NCBI GenBank assembly: GCA_021390615.1 | Contig: JAJEJU010000025.1 | Span: forward strand, 992,001-1,056,000 | Reading direction: 5' to 3' | Origin: Rhodanobacteraceae bacterium ZG21-1 | GTDB lineage: Bacteria; Pseudomonadota; Gammaproteobacteria; Xanthomonadales; Rhodanobacteraceae | Length of the DNA stretch: 64,000 bases | Part shown: piece by piece, positions 1 through 8,477 of the stretch | How the letters are laid out: every line of letters begins with the position of its first letter | Numbering within the stretch: position 1 is the first letter of the stretch | Program-made: the position numbers and the translations under genes | The notes under the pieces: generated by a model | What the model saw: the letters and a program-made list of their open reading frames with translations, nothing else | Told to the model about the DNA's origin: nothing | Databases searched by the model: none

Positions 1-338
1 ATCAGGATGAAGTCGGCCGCGCCGGTCACGTAGTAGCACTGCTGCACGTTGGGATCCGCGCGGGCCAGCTTGCGGAACGCGTCGAGCATGTCGGCGCGCT
101 CGCGCTCCAGCTCCACCTCGACCACGAAGCTCATCGCCAGGCCCACCGCGCGCGGGTCCACCACGGCCACCTCCGCGACGATCGCGCCGGACTGCCGCAT
201 CCGCTTCAGCCGCCGCTGCACCGCTGCGGCGGAAAGACCGATGTCGGCGCCAATGTCTTCGCCGGTCGCCTGTGCATCGCGCTGCACGCGGCGAAGAATT
301 TCGCGATCGAAGGCGTCGAGTTCGATGTTTTCGGTCAT
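1..338 (-). CDS. Lrp/AsnC-family transcriptional regulator (C-terminus off the left edge)
   Basis: Reading the minus strand from the ATG at 338 gives a protein starting MTENIELDAFDREILRRVQ, the usual start of an AsnC-type helix-turn-helix. It continues through LSAAAVQRRLKRMRQSGAI (recognition helix and wing) into the ligand-binding RAM domain (VGLAMSFVVEVELE, then QQCYYVTGAADFILI). About 112 codons are present and the frame is open at the window edge, so roughly the last 40-50 residues are missing. Family members bind amino acids or other small effectors and regulate nearby or global genes. The gene diverges from the GST at 579 across about 240 bp, so this regulator may control that gene, but no operator is obvious. 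The start codon is clear because the family N-terminus begins there. Confidence 0.9.
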   Translation of the reverse strand, partial: MTENIELDAFDREILRRVQRDAQATGEDIGADIGLSAAAVQRRLKRMRQSGAIVAEVAVVDPRAVGLAMSFVVEVELERERADMLDAFRKLARADPNVQQCYYVTGAADFIL

Positions 339-578
339 GCCGCATCAATACCGCTAAACATGCGGCCGATCAATCGGCAGCAAGGCAACTACGCGGCCCG
401 GCTGCAGCGTCGATCCTCACAATGCATGCAGCTTCCGACGGGTCGCCGCACGCCCTGCAAGTCTGCTTGCCAGCGTGGCTGGCGCCGTCCGCCGCCAACC
501 TTTCGGCGGCGCTTGCGGCTGTCACCCGGACGACTGGCCGCTGCGCCGAAGTGCTCAAGTCCAACCAAGGAATCCCTC

Positions 579-1214
579 ATGGAACTGCTTTATCAGACCC
601 ATTCGCCGTACGCACACAAGGTGCTGCTGCTGGCGCACGAAACCGGTCTGGCCGAACGGCTGCACGTGGTCCATCACGAGACCAGCCCGACCCGGCGCAA
701 CGAGGCCGTGTTCCGCGTCAATCCGCTGGGGAAGGTGCCGGCACTGGTGCTGGACGACGGCACCGTGCTGTTCGACTCGAACGTGATCTGCGAGTACCTG
801 GACGGGCTGCATCGGGGCACGCCGCAGATTCCAGCCGCCGGTCGCGCGCGCCTGCTCTGCCTGCGCCGCCAGGCGCTCGCGCAAGGATTGTGCGAGGCCG
901 GCATCGCCGTGCGCCAGGAGACCGAGCGGCGTCCCGAGCCGCTGCGCTATCCGGCCATGCGCGACGGCCAGATCGCCAAGCTGATCGCCGGCTACGACTT
1001 CCTCGAGCGCGAGGAGCCGGCGCTGGAGCCGAGCGCCGCCACGGCGCCGGTCGATCTCGGCCAGATCGCGCTGGCCACGGCGCTGAACTGGCTGGCCTTC
1101 CGCAAACTGCCGCCCTTCGAACCGGGCCGGCCGCGCCTGTCGGCGTGGTATCGCGCCTTTCTGCAACGCCCTTCGATGCTGGCGACGCCCTTGTCCGGCG
1201 AGACCGTCGACTGA
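579..1214 (+). CDS. Glutathione S-transferase family protein
   Basis: The product is 211 residues. The N-terminal thioredoxin-fold domain reads MELLYQTHSPYAHKVLLLAH, where SPYAHKV is the GSH-binding active-site loop seen in YibF-like GSTs. It continues with NPLGKVPAL (the cis-proline segment) and DSNVICEYLD, which matches the glutathione gamma-glutamyl binding ES/DS motif. The helical C-terminal domain follows. An AAGGAA ribosome site lies 7-12 bases upstream of 579, so the longer upstream reading in the same frame is rejected as non-coding. The substrate is unknown. The protein is cytosolic and probably conjugates or reduces electrophiles. It is divergent from the Lrp-type regulator. Confidence 0.9.
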   Translation: MELLYQTHSPYAHKVLLLAHETGLAERLHVVHHETSPTRRNEAVFRVNPLGKVPALVLDDGTVLFDSNVICEYLDGLHRGTPQIPAAGRARLLCLRRQALAQGLCEAGIAVRQETERRPEPLRYPAMRDGQIAKLIAGYDFLEREEPALEPSAATAPVDLGQIALATALNWLAFRKLPPFEPGRPRLSAWYRAFLQRPSMLATPLSGETVD

Positions 1215-1267
1215 GCTGTCGGCAGTCGTTCGCACTGCACCCACTCCCCACCCACCAGGAAACTCCG

Positions 1268-1486
1268 ATGAGCTCGCTCTGGACCGACCTGCTGTTCCTG
1301 CACGGATACATCCGCGACCACCGCCTGGCCCGCCGACTGACGAGCGCAGGCAAGGCAACGCCGCATGCGGGCAAGCCCGATGCAGACCACCGCCGTCGCC
1401 AAGCCGACCGACGAAATGGCGTACCGCGTTCGTGGATGGCCCGACTCTGCCTCGGCATCGGCGACGGTGATCTGCGCACGCAGTAG
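1268..1486 (+). CDS. Small hypothetical protein, 72 residues
   Basis: An AGGAAA ribosome site sits about 6 bases before the ATG, 53 bp after the GST stop. The first 24 residues (MSSLWTDLLFLHGYIRDHRL) look like genuine protein. The rest is arginine- and aspartate-rich and low in complexity, and could be out-of-frame readthrough. I do not recognise a family. It may be a short real gene whose 3' part has drifted, or a chance frame with a good ribosome site. The 250 bp between it and the peptidase at 1741 shows nothing further. Confidence 0.4.
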   Translation: MSSLWTDLLFLHGYIRDHRLARRLTSAGKATPHAGKPDADHRRRQADRRNGVPRSWMARLCLGIGDGDLRTQ

Positions 1487-1740
1487 GCGCCGAGCCGCAA
1501 GCATCTGCGACCACTCGACGACGATGCGAGCCGCCCGCCGATCGTGAGCAGACTCCAAGGCCACGACACTGCCTTCAGGCACGCTCGCGGCGGCAGTCGA
1601 ATCCCTTACAGTAGCCGCGACCGGCCGCGTCGGCCGATCCCCCATCGTCAAGGACGTCCCGCCGAACGAGCGCGGATCGCGTTGCCGCTGTGCTGCGGCC
1701 GCGCGGCGGGTGCTTCCCCACTGGTCTGGATTCGCTACGC

Positions 1741-3768
1741 ATGAGAAACCTGCCCGCTTCGCACCTCTTCGCCGCCGGTCTGTTCAAGGCCGGCGCGTCC
1801 GCTGCCGGCTTGTTCGCCGCCAGCCTGTCCCTGCTGCTGGCGATGGCCTCGCCGTTGCACGCCGACGAAGCCGCCGCCGGCCGCTTCGATCCGCGCGAGA
1901 CTTTCGCGCCGTTCCAGTATCCGCAGCCGGCCAATGCCTATCGTTCCGCCAGCGGCCTGCCCGGCCCGGCCTACTGGCAGAACCGCGCCGACTACACCAT
2001 CAAGGCGACGCTGGACCCGGCCGCGCGCAAGCTCAGCGGCGACGAACTGATCGACTACACCAACAACAGCCCGGACCAGCTCGACGTGCTGTGGCTGCAG
2101 GTGGAGCAGAACCGCTACCGCCGCGACGCGCGCGGCGCCTTCGGCGACGAGAGCTTTCCCACCGAATTCACCGACGGCGAGCACATCGCCGCGGTCGAGG
2201 TGGCGGACGCCGGCGGCGTCATGCGCAAGGCCGAATGGCTGGTCAGCGACACGCGCCTGCAGATCCGCCTGCCGGCGCCGCTGGCGGGCCACGGCGGCCG
2301 CGTGCGCGTGCACATCCGCTACGACTACACCGTGCCCGGCGTGTTCGGCGGACGCACCGACGTCAACCCGAGCAAGCACGGCGAGATCTTCGAGATGGCG
2401 CAGTGGTATCCGCGCCTGTGCGTCTACGACGACCTGCGCGGCTGGGACACCCAGCCCTATCTCAACAGCGAGTTCTACCTGGAATACGGCGACTTCGACT
2501 ACTCGGTGACGGTGCCCTGGGACATGCTGGTGGTCGGCTCGGGCGAGCTGCTGAATCCCGACGAGGTGCTCACCGCCACCCAGCGTCAGCGGCTGGAGCA
2601 GGCCAGGCACAGCGACGCCACGGTGACCATCCGCAGCGCCGCCGAAGTGACCCAGCCGTCCAGCCGTCCAAAGCAGAGCGGCACGCTGACCTGGCATTTC
2701 CGCATGCAGAACAGCCGCGACGTGGCCTTCGGTGCCTCCAAGGCCTATGTGTGGGATGCCGCGCGGATCAAGCTGCCCGAGGGCAAGACCGCGTTGGCGC
2801 TTTCCGCCTATCCGGAGGAAAGCGCCGGCAAGAACGCCTGGTCGCGCGCCACCGAACACCTGAAATACGCCACCGAGTATTTCTCGCGCCAGTGGTATCC
2901 CTACCCCTGGCCGGTGGCGATCAACGAGGCGGGCACCGCCGGCGGCATGGAATATCCTGGCATCACCTTCGACGACAAGGACGAGAAGGGCTCCGCGCTG
3001 CACATGCTGATCGCGCACGAGATCGGCCACAGCTGGTTCCCGATGATCGTGGGCAGCAACGAGCGCCGCGATGCCTGGATCGACGAAGGCTTCAACACCT
3101 TCATCGACGTGTACGAAGCCGACGCCTTCAACCACGGCGAGTTCGCCCCCAAGCACGACGGGGAATACGCGCCCGGCGGCCACCCCGCCGACGAGATCGC
3201 GAAGATCCTGGCCGATGCCGACGCGCCCGCCCTGCTCACCGACGCCGACGCCATCCGCGAGAAGTACCGCCACCCCATCACCTACTTCAAGTCCGCCTTC
3301 GGCCTGGTGCTGCTGCGCGAACAGATCATCGGCCCCGAGCGCTTCGATCCCGCCTTCCGCCGCTACATCGCCAACTGGGCCTATAAGCATCCCAGTCCGT
3401 CCGACTTCTTCCGCTTCATGGCCAGCGAGACCGGCGAGGACCTGGGCTGGTTCTGGCGCGGCTGGTACGAGCACAACTGGCAGTTCGACATGGCGGTGCA
3501 GAAGGTCGCGCCGATCGACGGCGACTGGCGCAAAGGCGCGGCGGTAACCGTCGCCAACCTGGACCGGCTGGTGCTGCCGGCCACACTGGAAGTGGTCTAC
3601 GACGACGGCAGCAAGCAGGATGTGCGCGTGCCGGTGGAAACCTGGCTGCAGCACCGCAGCTTCGTGGTGCGCGTGGACGGCACGCGCGCGGTCAAATCCG
3701 CCACGCTAGATCCTGCACACGTCCTGCCGGATCGCGACCGCAGCAACAACTCCTACGTGGTGCACTAG
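1741..3768 (+). CDS. M1-family zinc metallopeptidase, secreted
   Basis: The product is 675 residues with a hydrophobic N-terminal export signal (LFAASLSLLLAMASPLHA). The gluzincin signature is intact: H426-E-I-G-H430, with the third zinc ligand E449 in DEGFNTF, which is the exact 18-residue gap of M1 enzymes. Upstream, GGMEYPG replaces the classic GAMEN substrate-binding loop, as in the group of M1-like peptidases related to ERAP/leukotriene hydrolase folds found in Bacteroidetes and Xanthomonadales. The ATG at 1741 is chosen because it gives a normal signal peptide; an ATG at 1690 would add 17 untypical residues. The protein probably acts in the periplasm on peptides. It is monocistronic. 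Confidence 0.92.
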   Translation: MRNLPASHLFAAGLFKAGASAAGLFAASLSLLLAMASPLHADEAAAGRFDPRETFAPFQYPQPANAYRSASGLPGPAYWQNRADYTIKATLDPAARKLSGDELIDYTNNSPDQLDVLWLQVEQNRYRRDARGAFGDESFPTEFTDGEHIAAVEVADAGGVMRKAEWLVSDTRLQIRLPAPLAGHGGRVRVHIRYDYTVPGVFGGRTDVNPSKHGEIFEMAQWYPRLCVYDDLRGWDTQPYLNSEFYLEYGDFDYSVTVPWDMLVVGSGELLNPDEVLTATQRQRLEQARHSDATVTIRSAAEVTQPSSRPKQSGTLTWHFRMQNSRDVAFGASKAYVWDAARIKLPEGKTALALSAYPEESAGKNAWSRATEHLKYATEYFSRQWYPYPWPVAINEAGTAGGMEYPGITFDDKDEKGSALHMLIAHEIGHSWFPMIVGSNERRDAWIDEGFNTFIDVYEADAFNHGEFAPKHDGEYAPGGHPADEIAKILADADAPALLTDADAIREKYRHPITYFKSAFGLVLLREQIIGPERFDPAFRRYIANWAYKHPSPSDFFRFMASETGEDLGWFWRGWYEHNWQFDMAVQKVAPIDGDWRKGAAVTVANLDRLVLPATLEVVYDDGSKQDVRVPVETWLQHRSFVVRVDGTRAVKSATLDPAHVLPDRDRSNNSYVVH

Positions 3769-3877
3769 CCACGTCGCCCGTGGTCGCGGCCCCTCGCTCG
3801 ATTCGCCCGTTCGCATGCAGTACGCTGGCGAGAAACGCGCCGGTCGGCGTGTGCGCATGACAACGAGGCATCCGTGC

Positions 3878-4282
3878 ATGAAGCTGCGGACTAATCCACT
3901 GATCGCCCTGCCAGTGGCGGCCCTGATCCCGCCGATGGCCGGCAGCGTGATGGCCCCGCCTGGCGGCTCATGGGATTGGCTGTCGACCCTGCCGATCTTC
4001 CTGCTCGTCTATCTCTGGAGCCTCATGGTCGTGGCACTGTTCGGCCTCACCGCCTACTCGCTGCTGCTGCGCTTCGACCGGGCACGTTGGTGGTCCGCCC
4101 TCGCGACGGGCCTGCTCGGCGGCGCTGTCGTAGGCGCCAAAGTGTGGAAGCCCTACGCCACGCCGCCGCTCGACGTAACCGTCATGGCCCTGACCGGCGC
4201 CGCCACCGCCCTGCTGTTCTGGTCGCTGCTCGACGACGCCTACCGGCAGCCTTCGAAGCTGCCGAAGCAAGCGATGCGCTGA
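3878..4282 (+). CDS. Small inner-membrane protein, three predicted helices
   Basis: The product is 134 residues from the ATG at 3878, which has a GAGG ribosome site about 10 bases upstream. An earlier ATG at 3815 in the same frame adds a polar stretch and is less likely. Hydrophobic segments fall near residues 8-22, 33-60, 74-90 and 103-117, joined by short charged loops. There are no catalytic motifs and no family that I recognise. It lies 109 bp after the peptidase on the same strand, and a shared transcript is possible. Confidence 0.7.
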   Translation: MKLRTNPLIALPVAALIPPMAGSVMAPPGGSWDWLSTLPIFLLVYLWSLMVVALFGLTAYSLLLRFDRARWWSALATGLLGGAVVGAKVWKPYATPPLDVTVMALTGAATALLFWSLLDDAYRQPSKLPKQAMR

Positions 4283-4315
4283 GGCGCAGCGCCCTACAGC
4301 GCACAAGCCATGCAA

Positions 4316-4343
4316 GCGCGTCGATGATCCGATATCGACGCGC
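4316..4343. terminator. Perfect hairpin between convergent genes
   Basis: GCGCGTCGAT and ATCGACGCGC form a 10-bp perfect stem around an 8-base loop, between the stop of the small membrane protein and the stop of the convergent MFS gene. It lacks a clear T-run on either strand. It could end transcription weakly from both sides or stabilise 3' ends. Confidence 0.5.
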
Positions 4344-4361
4344 GCCGCCTTCGATACGAAC

Positions 4362-5558
4362 TCAATCGGCGCCGTCGAGCGCGCCGGCCCGGCGCTGCCA
4401 TGCGCTGGCCATATGCGCCATGCCGGCCAGCGCCGCCAGCAAGGCGCCCACCGCCATCGCCGCCAGCCAGCCGCCGCGCTGCCAGGCCAGCCCGGCCAGG
4501 GCCGAGCCGGCGGCGCCGCCGAGGAAGTACGAGGTCATGAAGAACGCGTTGATGCGGCTGCGCGAGGCCTGATCGAGCGCGAAGATGCGCGTCTGGTTGG
4601 CGATCAGCGCGGCCTGGATGCCGAGATCGAGCACGATGGTGCCAATGGCAAGCAGGAACAGGCTGCGGCTGCCCACGGCGAAGATGCCGAAGGACACGAA
4701 CACGCAGGCGATCCCGATGCCGAGCACGCGGTGCGGACCGCCGCGGTCGGCCAGTCGGCCGGCGATCGGCGCGATCAGCGCGCCCACTGCGCCGATCAGG
4801 CCAAACAGGCCGGCCACCCGGCCGTCGAGATGGAAGGCCGACCCAGTGAGCAAGGGCGTCAAGGTGACCCAGAACACGCTGAACGCGGCGAACAGCAAGG
4901 CGCCCACCACGGAGGCCTCGCGCAGGGGCGCATGGCGGCGCGCGACCTCGAATACCGAGGCCAGCAGCTTGGGATAGGACAGTTCGGTATGCCCCTCGAT
5001 GCGCGGCAGGCGCACGCGCAACAGCGCAACCAGCAGCAGCACCAGCACGCCGCTGACGGCGAACACCGCGTGCCAGCCGAAGCCCGCGGCGATATAGCCG
5101 GCGAAGAAGCGGCCGCACAGGATGCCCAGCAGCACGCCGCTCATCACCGTGCCGACGGTGCGCCCACGCTGCTCCGGCGCCGCAAGATGGGCGGCCAGCG
5201 GAACGATCTGCTGGGTCACCGTGGCCAGCAGGCCGACCAGGAAGGACAACGCCACCAGCAGCCACAGCGTATGCGTGGCAGCCGTCGCGAACAGCGCCAG
5301 CGCCAGCAGCGGCCCCATCACGGTGATCACCCGGCGCCGCTCGAAGCGGTCGCCCAGCGGCGCGAACAGCAGCAGGCCACAGGCATAGCCTAGTTGGGTC
5401 GCCGTGGGCACCGCGGAGACGCCTTGCACGCTGATGCCGAACTCGTGGGCGATGGCGCTCAGCAGCGGCTGGTTGAAGTAGATGCTGGCGACGAACGTGC
5501 CGCAGGCCAGTGCCATCAGCAGCACCAGCGAGCGCGACAGGGGGACGGTGTTGCTCAC
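4362..5558 (-). CDS. MFS exporter (YnfM/drug-efflux-like)
   Basis: The product is 398 residues and consists almost entirely of hydrophobic helices, consistent with 12 transmembrane segments. The first helix is SLVLLMALACGTFVASIYFN. The loop 2-3 MFS signature appears as FAPLGDRFERRRVITVMG. The protein ends in a short charged tail. MFS permeases of this group export small molecules by proton antiport; the substrate cannot be read from sequence. It diverges from the LysR gene at 5612 with only 53 bp between starts. In this arrangement the regulator normally controls the transporter. Confidence 0.9.
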   Translation of the reverse strand: MSNTVPLSRSLVLLMALACGTFVASIYFNQPLLSAIAHEFGISVQGVSAVPTATQLGYACGLLLFAPLGDRFERRRVITVMGPLLALALFATAATHTLWLLVALSFLVGLLATVTQQIVPLAAHLAAPEQRGRTVGTVMSGVLLGILCGRFFAGYIAAGFGWHAVFAVSGVLVLLLVALLRVRLPRIEGHTELSYPKLLASVFEVARRHAPLREASVVGALLFAAFSVFWVTLTPLLTGSAFHLDGRVAGLFGLIGAVGALIAPIAGRLADRGGPHRVLGIGIACVFVSFGIFAVGSRSLFLLAIGTIVLDLGIQAALIANQTRIFALDQASRSRINAFFMTSYFLGGAAGSALAGLAWQRGGWLAAMAVGALLAALAGMAHMASAWQRRAGALDGAD

Positions 5559-5611
5559 GGACGTTCCTGGCGGAAAAACGGGGCGCTAGTATCGGCTTTG
5601 CATCCGAACCT
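5559..5611. promoter_or_regulatory. Divergent promoter region, MFS exporter / LysR regulator
   Basis: These 53 bp separate the two start codons and must hold both promoters and the LysR operator. The segment GTATCGGCTTTGCATCCGAA contains no perfect long dyad. The assignment rests on gene layout and not on a recognised site. Confidence 0.5.
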
Positions 5612-6571
5612 ATGAATGGGGCCACTGTGCCAAAGCATTTTGCATCAAACGCAAAAGCCATTCCGCCCGGCTTTGCCGAAGGACTGGCGATTTTCCTGGA
5701 CGTGGCCGCGACCGGCAGCTTTTCGCTGGTCGGGCGCCAGCTCGACCTGTCGCCGTCGTCGGTGGCGCGGCAGATCTCCAAGCTGGAAGACCAGGTCGGC
5801 GCCGCGCTGTTCCGCCGATCCACCCGGGGGCTCACCCTCACCCATGCCGGCGAGCGCCTGCGCGAGCACGGTCTGCACGCCCTGCATGGGCTGGCCGAGG
5901 CGCGCGAGGCGGTCAGCCTGATGCAGGATTCACCGCGCGGCCTGCTGCGCCTCACCGCCTCGATCGCCTTCGGCCAGCGCCACCTGGTACCGGTGCTGTC
6001 CTCCTTCCTCGAGACCTATCCCGAGGTGCACGTGGACCTGATCCTCGACGACGGCTATCTCGACCTGGTGCGCCAACGCATCGACCTGGCGGTGCGCATC
6101 GGCGTGCTGGAGGATTCCCGCCTGGTCAGCACGCAGATCGCGCCGCAGCGCCGCGTGCTGTGCGCCGCGCCGGCCTATCTGGCACGGCACGGCGCACCGC
6201 AGACGCTGGACGAACTGGCCGAGCACGAGTGCCTCACCACCGCCGGCACGCCGCCTTCCGGCTGGTGGACCTTCGGCCGCGGGCGCGAACGCCGGCGCAT
6301 CACGGTGAAGGGGCGGTTGGTCTGCAACAGCAGCGACGCCATCCTGCAGGCCGCGCGGCGCGGCACCGGCATCGCCCACCTAGCCAGTTGGCAGACCTAC
6401 GACGCCATCCGCAGCGGCCAGTTGGTCAAGCTGCTGGAGCACGTGCCGCCCAATGAGGAAGCCGCGATCCAAGCCGTGCGCACCCGCGGCGAACCCGCGC
6501 CCAAGGTGCGCGCCTTTATCGAGCACCTGCGCCGCGCCGTCGGCGAGCCGGCGTACTGGGATGTGGTTTGA
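5612..6571 (+). CDS. LysR-family transcriptional regulator
   Basis: The product is 319 residues. The N-terminal winged helix is typical: GLAIFLDVAATGSFSLVGRQ, then LSPSSVARQISKLEDQVGAA and LFRRSTRGLTLTHAGE. A periplasmic-binding-protein-like effector domain follows (RGLLRLTASIAFGQRHLVPV onward). The ATG at 5612 is preferred because the upstream reading of this frame overlaps the divergent MFS gene. A GTG at 5627 is an alternative. It is likely autoregulated and controls the adjacent exporter. Confidence 0.92.
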   Translation: MNGATVPKHFASNAKAIPPGFAEGLAIFLDVAATGSFSLVGRQLDLSPSSVARQISKLEDQVGAALFRRSTRGLTLTHAGERLREHGLHALHGLAEAREAVSLMQDSPRGLLRLTASIAFGQRHLVPVLSSFLETYPEVHVDLILDDGYLDLVRQRIDLAVRIGVLEDSRLVSTQIAPQRRVLCAAPAYLARHGAPQTLDELAEHECLTTAGTPPSGWWTFGRGRERRRITVKGRLVCNSSDAILQAARRGTGIAHLASWQTYDAIRSGQLVKLLEHVPPNEEAAIQAVRTRGEPAPKVRAFIEHLRRAVGEPAYWDVV

Positions 6572-6810
6572 GGCTAGGTGTGGAAGTGCCGAGCGATCGC
6601 AAGGCGGCATGAATAGCAGCAGGCTGCAGGCATGGTCGAGCGAGGTTCCCGTCAGCGCCGCCAAGATACCCTGCGTGGACTGACGAAGATCTGCGAAGCA
6701 TGCCAGCTTGTCACCGGACCGCGAAGCGATGCGATGCGATGCTTCGGCAATATCAAAATGCTGCAAGGTCAAGCGATCTGTTCTGAAGGTAATACGGCGT
6801 CCAGAAATAA

Positions 6811-6833
6811 AAAGCCCCGCATCTGGCGGGGCT
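6811..6833 (-). terminator. Intrinsic terminator of the secreted-protein gene
   Basis: The stem AGCCCCGC / GCGGGGCT closes a 5-base loop. Read on the minus strand the stem is followed by a T-run, so it ends the transcript of the gene at 6856-7359. On the plus strand it could also stop the LysR transcript, though less strongly. Confidence 0.85.
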
Positions 6834-6855
6834 CTTAATTGTCCAAGCTCGAAGC

Positions 6856-7359
6856 TCAGGGCGGGTTAGTAATGGTGATGCCGCAGTTTGGATTGCCGCA
6901 GCTTCCCTGAGACGTCAGCACCCATTGACCATTCCCATTTTGATACTGGCTATCCGGGGTCGGCTCCCAGGTATAGGTCCACACCTGATAGCCAGTAGCC
7001 GTTTTATTGGTGATGGTATAGGTCTGACCTGGCGTCCCGGTTTGTGGCAACTGGCCCGGTGGTGGACCACTGGGAGCTGCGCCAGCCGTGGTGGCCAACC
7101 CAGCTGTTGGCCTTGAGCTCGCCGATGTGACCATTACAGTGATATCACCAATGCCTTTGACCACTGAGCCTGGCGTCGCTTGTTGCTGTCTGATCCAGGC
7201 CGACCAACCGGCATATGCGCCTGAGCCTGGCGTCAATGCATAAGCCTGGGTCGAGGAGCTACTTATTACCGAGTCTGTCACGCCATGGACAGCCGCCCAT
7301 GTGGGAAATGCAGACCCAGCGATTAATGAAAGCGCTAATACATAGCTAATTTTTTTCAT
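6856..7359 (-). CDS. Secreted hypothetical protein, lower GC than its surroundings
   Basis: The product is 167 residues with a clean Sec signal peptide (MKKISYVLALSLIAGSAFPTWA, cleavage after TWA). The mature part is rich in Ser, Thr, Gly, Pro, Gln and Asn. It has aromatic segments (YQVWTYTWEP, GNGQWVLTSQ) and a C-terminal cysteine pair (GSCGNPNCG) that could form a disulphide. No family is recognised. The gene and the 400 bp upstream are clearly more AT-rich than the rest of the window, which suggests recent acquisition. It has its own terminator and stands alone. Confidence 0.75.
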   Translation of the reverse strand: MKKISYVLALSLIAGSAFPTWAAVHGVTDSVISSSSTQAYALTPGSGAYAGWSAWIRQQQATPGSVVKGIGDITVMVTSASSRPTAGLATTAGAAPSGPPPGQLPQTGTPGQTYTITNKTATGYQVWTYTWEPTPDSQYQNGNGQWVLTSQGSCGNPNCGITITNPP

Positions 7360-7775
7360 ACCAATCCTTTGTTTGATTTATTGAACCCCTTCCCACCATG
7401 CGACATATGTCACTTAATCCTCAAGACATCAAACGTCGCATCTCCGATGCTAACAAAGTCAAATAGCATAAAGGAACCCCATTAGACCTTCAGCCACGGG
7501 CTCGAGCACTGACACATTACAGGAAAGAACTAACTTTCCTGTAACAGCAGCGAGGCGATCCTGCAGATCAAAGTGAGGCCTTATTAGAAAGCAGGCTTGA
7601 GGGAAATCTGAAGAAAGCGCTTACGTTTGCAGCTGCGCTGCGGCAGCCTTCTCGCGCCGCAAACAGCAACGTGCCACTGCATGGTTCGGTAAATCGCTGC
7701 TATCGCGATGCCATCGGCTCGCTTCGAACGTTTCACCCTGCTCAGAGGGCTTCCCAACCAGGCGTGCGCCCCTGC
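7360..7775. other. AT-rich intergenic stretch, no gene seen
   Basis: This 416-bp stretch lies between the secreted-protein start and the queH stop. It has no credible reading frame. It holds the long inverted repeat at 7517-7544 and, near 7360-7450, the AT-rich upstream region expected to carry the promoter of the secreted protein. Confidence 0.6.
7517..7544. repeat. Perfect 11-bp inverted repeat with 6-base loop
   Basis: TTACAGGAAAG and CTTTCCTGTAA flank AACTAA. The arms match perfectly. It sits about 160 bp upstream of the secreted-protein gene and 230 bp downstream of queH. There is no T-run, so it looks more like a protein-binding dyad or the end of a small mobile sequence than a terminator. 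Confidence 0.6.
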
Positions 7776-8477
7776 TCAGCCGCCGGCCTTGTCCGGCGCC
7801 GCGCCCTCGACCGGGGCCGCCGCAGCCGCCTCGTCGCCATAGAACATCACGCCCAGCTTGATGCGCTCGCGCCCCTGCTCGCGGCGGTGACGGTTGGTGT
7901 CGCGCAGCGAGTACACACAGCCGCAGTATTCCTGCTGATAGAAGTGTTCGCGCTTGCTGATCTCGATCATGCGCTGGCTGCCGCCGCCTTTGCGCCAGTT
8001 GAAATCCCAGTAGCTCAGGCCTTCATAGGGCGCGGCGGCACGGTGTCCGCAGTCGTTGATCTGCGCCATGTTCTTCCAGCGCGAGATGCCGAGCGAACTG
8101 GTGATCACCGGAAAGCCGTGCTCGTGCGCGTACAGCGCGGTGCGCTCGAAGCGCATGTCGAAGCACATGGTGCAGCGGATGCCGCGTTCGGGTTCGTTCT
8201 CCATGCCCTTGGCGCGGGCGAACCAGTGGTCGGTGTCGTAGTCGGCGTCGATGAAAGGCACGCCGTGCTTCTCGGCGAAACGGATGTTCTCGTCCTTGCG
8301 CAGCAGGTATTCCTTCAACGGATGGATGTTGGGGTTGTAGAAGAAGATGGTGTAGTCGATGCCCGACTCGAGAAAGGCTTCCATCAGCTCACCCGAACAC
8401 GGCGCGCAGCAGGAGTGCATCAGCAGCTTGTCGGCGCCGCCGGGAAGCTCCAGCTTTTCGCGCACCGGAGCATTCAT
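7776..8477 (-). CDS. queH: Epoxyqueuosine reductase QueH (cobalamin-independent)
   Basis: The product is 233 residues, formerly the DUF208 family. QueH performs the last step of queuosine tRNA modification, reducing epoxyqueuosine to queuosine, and replaces the B12-dependent QueG. The cluster and redox cysteines are visible: HSCCAPC (C23, C24, C27), CTMCFDMR and [10 protein letters not shown]. The gene overlaps the mmsB stop by 4 bp (ATGA), so it is translated from the end of the valine operon mRNA. That transcript begins at a cobalamin riboswitch, which gives a rationale for its location: a B12-free enzyme expressed when B12 is scarce. The last 25 residues are an alanine/proline-rich tail. 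Confidence 0.93.
   Translation of the reverse strand: MNAPVREKLELPGGADKLLMHSCCAPCSGELMEAFLESGIDYTIFFYNPNIHPLKEYLLRKDENIRFAEKHGVPFIDADYDTDHWFARAKGMENEPERGIRCTMCFDMRFERTALYAHEHGFPVITSSLGISRWKNMAQINDCGHRAAAPYEGLSYWDFNWRKGGGSQRMIEISKREHFYQQEYCGCVYSLRDTNRHRREQGRERIKLGVMFYGDEAAAAAPVEGAAPDKAGG

Noticed and set aside
992-1651. 219-codon minus-strand frame between the GST and the peptidase
   Set aside because: It overlaps the GST 3' end, and its composition and lack of ribosome site or domain indicate noise.
1735-3654. 639-codon minus-strand frame
   Set aside because: It mirrors the M1 peptidase, which has a perfect zinc motif and signal peptide.
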